Source: JBNKFV01 sp050290265 | GTDB lineage: Bacteria > Pseudomonadota > Gammaproteobacteria > Pseudomonadales > Cellvibrionaceae | DNA: 64,000 nucleotides | Assembly: GCA_050290265.1 (NCBI GenBank) | Contig: JBNKHI010000002.1 | Location: 62,001 to 126,000, forward strand | Direction: 5' to 3' | Shown here: one piece after another, positions 62,600 through 64,000 of the stretch | Layout: the number at the start of each line of letters is the position of its first letter | Numbering within the stretch: the first letter of the stretch is position 1 | The notes under the pieces: model-generated | What the model saw: the letters and a program-made list of their open reading frames with translations, nothing else | The model's database searches: none | Told to the model about the DNA's origin: nothing | Position numbers and translations under genes: made by a program

Positions 62600-62645
62600 A
62601 AAAACTGGCGTAGTAACGGCCATGATTGCTACTACGCCAGTTTTT
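62600..62645 (+). terminator. terminator of the Crp/Fnr gene
   Basis: Perfect 16-bp arms aaaaactggcgtagta and tactacgccagttttt with a 14-base loop, then a T. The convergent cytochrome c gene ends 45 bases further, so it probably stops both transcripts. Confidence 0.92.
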
Positions 62646-62689
62646 TACAACGATCTTTTTGCGCTATTGCAATAAATAATGCGTGATCA

Positions 62690-63010
62690 TTACTTGGCAC
62701 TAACACCAGGTAGCGACGAGTAATAGGCAGCAAGGTTCTCCATATCATCTTCCGACAATTGTTTTGCCATCATTACCATCATAGAGTCCTCGCGCGCACC
62801 CTTTTTAAAATCTTTTAATTGCTTAACGAGGTAAGCGTCTTTCTGGCCCGCCAGATTTGGCCATAGTGGGCTAGCACTAATACCTTTTGCACCATGGCAG
62901 CTCATGCATAACATGGCTTTCTTTTCACCGGCGGCCGCATCACCGCCGGCCAAAGCACTTCCAGTAGTTACCAATAACAATGCAGAAAGTAACAATTGAA
63001 TTTTTTTCAT
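62690..63010 (-). CDS. small periplasmic cytochrome c (class I)
   Basis: A 106-aa protein with a signal peptide (MKKIQLLLSALLLVTTGSALA, cut after ALA) and one heme site CMSCH (mature residues about 15-19). The distal methionine is likely one of the several Met in DSMMVMMAKQL. Size and pattern match the cytochrome c4/c5-like monoheme group. I start at the ATG at 63010; the GTG two codons upstream is possible. It follows the amine oxidase gene by 36 bases on the same strand, so it may be that enzyme's electron acceptor, as CycN is for nicotine oxidoreductase NicA2. Confidence 0.9.
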   Translation of the reverse strand: MKKIQLLLSALLLVTTGSALAGGDAAAGEKKAMLCMSCHGAKGISASPLWPNLAGQKDAYLVKQLKDFKKGAREDSMMVMMAKQLSEDDMENLAAYYSSLPGVSAK

Positions 63011-63046
63011 AATCACACCATTTTACTTGAGTAAAAATTAATAAAT

Positions 63047-64000
63047 TTAAGCCTGTAAAATTTCGTTAGCTGCGCGTTCGCCAGATTCCATGGCACCCTC
63101 CATACCCGATGCCCAACGGGCAGTATGTTCACCAGCGAAATAGATATTGTCGGCAGTCTGCGCCACTACATTGCCATATTTTTTTATCTGACCGGGCGCC
63201 CATACAGCAAACGAACCGCCGCTAAATACAGAGTCTTGCCAAAACACCATTTTTTCAAAGCTTATTGCGCCTTTGGATTCCGGCAGAATTTTGGTCACTT
63301 CGTCTTCCACATACGCTTTAAGGTTAGAGTTCTCAATGCCTTCAAGCTTATCTACACCTTCACCGTTAACCCACACCGTTAAGTTAGTTATTGCACCAGT
63401 GCCTGACGGATCGCTGGCAAATATTCGTTCAATCGGCGAATCAGACCAAACGTTAGGCATAAATCCAAGTCCATTCCAGAACGGCGACCTAACTGAAAAA
63501 TGCGCCTGAAAAACTTTGCCGTAAGGAATATCCTGCGCAGCTGCGAACTGTGCTTTAGGCAAGCCAGGTGTAAATACAACATTTTTCAGTGCGGGTAACG
63601 GTAAAGTGACAATCACATGCTGCGCTTTATACACAGAGCCGTCTGCGCAACGAACCATCGCAGCACCGCCCTGCCGATCAATTTGATTGACGGTTTTGTT
63701 TAACTGTACAGGGGTGTTCAACGCGGCTGCCATGGCTTCTGGCAAACGCTGATTGCCGCCCTTCACCGTTTTTTGGCCACCTGGAGTCGTCATAGACTGC
63801 TGCACAATCGCAAACACACGATACAAAAACAGTAGCGATGTATCATCCAATGTCTGACCGTAGTTATTGTTGATTCCCAGTAATCTGATGCCGTCTTCGG
63901 TCACCCCTTTTTCACGCAATAGTTGCGCAACCGGGATGTCTAAATCAAAGCTGGCGGGATCTTTCCAATCACCCACTTCTTCTAAAGGATTTTTGCCGAG
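63047..64000 (-). CDS. flavin amine oxidase/dehydrogenase-like protein, C-terminal part (cut by window edge)
   Basis: 317 codons are visible; the N-terminal FAD-binding part lies beyond base 64000. The visible part matches the flavin-containing amine oxidase (MAO) family: GGNQRLPEAMAAAL, HVIVTLPLPALKNVVFTPGL, the aromatic-cage-type segment VFSGGSFAVWAPGQI, and the C-terminal FAD contact IYFAGEHTARWASGMEGAM. It oxidises a primary or secondary amine; the acceptor may be O2 or a cytochrome c. The small cytochrome c gene directly downstream points to a dehydrogenase. The 24 bases beyond the GTG at 63976 keep the frame open, so the gene continues. Confidence 0.9.
   Translation of the reverse strand, partial: LGKNPLEEVGDWKDPASFDLDIPVAQLLREKGVTEDGIRLLGINNNYGQTLDDTSLLFLYRVFAIVQQSMTTPGGQKTVKGGNQRLPEAMAAALNTPVQLNKTVNQIDRQGGAAMVRCADGSVYKAQHVIVTLPLPALKNVVFTPGLPKAQFAAAQDIPYGKVFQAHFSVRSPFWNGLGFMPNVWSDSPIERIFASDPSGTGAITNLTVWVNGEGVDKLEGIENSNLKAYVEDEVTKILPESKGAISFEKMVFWQDSVFSGGSFAVWAPGQIKKYGNVVAQTADNIYFAGEHTARWASGMEGAMESGERAANEILQA

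Noticed and set aside
1..64000. tRNA, rRNA, CRISPR, prophage or insertion sequence
   Set aside because: Read through for cloverleaf arms, regular direct repeats with spacers, transposase or phage genes; none seen.

Overview
The window reads as chromosomal DNA from a free-living, aerobic gammaproteobacterium. I lean towards a marine Cellvibrionales/Spongiibacteraceae-like or Pseudomonas-related lineage. The grounds are the fmdB-aspS pair, the prpB-prpC-acnD-prpF operon, a cydP-cydA-cydB-cydX-ybgE operon with a perfect FNR box, a short (type A) PutA, EptA and many catabolic oxidoreductases with secondary transporters. This placement is inference from gene content; there is no rRNA gene here. 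I saw no tRNA, rRNA, CRISPR array, prophage or intact insertion sequence. Base composition looks even, except for an AT-rich, gene-poor patch near 44.7-45.6 kb.

Layout. 0-3.1 kb: a catabolic cluster on the minus strand with a vanillyl-alcohol-oxidase/4-cresol-dehydrogenase type flavoprotein (cut by the window edge), an aldehyde dehydrogenase behind a 38-bp near-perfect palindrome, and an AEC transporter. 3.4-9.8 kb: housekeeping genes (aspS, fmdB, an HU-like protein with a histone-H1-like tail, a HIT protein, proS, a lytic transglycosylase). 10.1-16.4 kb: the complete AcnD/PrpF-type 2-methylcitrate operon for propionate, with a palindromic operator over its likely -10 box and a strong terminator. 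16.4-19.5 kb: an HxlR-SCP2-like regulator, a DsrE-like protein and the lipid A phosphoethanolamine transferase EptA. 19.6-27 kb: an M48 protease with LemA, a glutamate-synthase-like flavoprotein, avtA, a MAPEG protein and rimO. 27.5-38.7 kb: two chemoreceptors (NIT and dCache sensors), the ABC-F protein YbiT, a RIO kinase, an RNase H-like protein and PutA.

39-45 kb holds a pentapeptide-repeat protein and a run of minus-strand genes that looks catabolic: a Tat-exported DUF1838 protein, a lipoprotein alpha/beta hydrolase, a membrane protein and an FAD oxidase. 45.6-49.5 kb has a divergent AraC regulator/NmrA-like reductase pair, two GNAT acetyltransferases and a DUF6653 protein. 49.7-53.7 kb is the cytochrome bd operon, including two small subunits (CydX, 33 aa; CydP, 68 aa), with an FNR box shared with a divergent DUF4188 gene.

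54.4-64 kb is transport-rich and catabolic. It has an AAHS-type MFS carrier; a tightly packed operon of an exported class-C beta-lactamase-fold hydrolase resembling 6-aminohexanoate-dimer hydrolase, an NCS1-type permease and an MFS carrier; a second paralogous MFS carrier; a Crp/Fnr-family regulator; and a flavin amine oxidase-like enzyme followed by a small cytochrome c. Related AT-rich operator-like motifs lie upstream of the FAD oxidase (44.8 kb), the hydrolase operon (59.8 kb) and the second MFS gene (61.6 kb). This suggests, without proving, one regulon. The best candidate for something undescribed is this 54-64 kb island: outside hydrolysis, several uptake routes, then amine oxidation feeding a dedicated cytochrome c.
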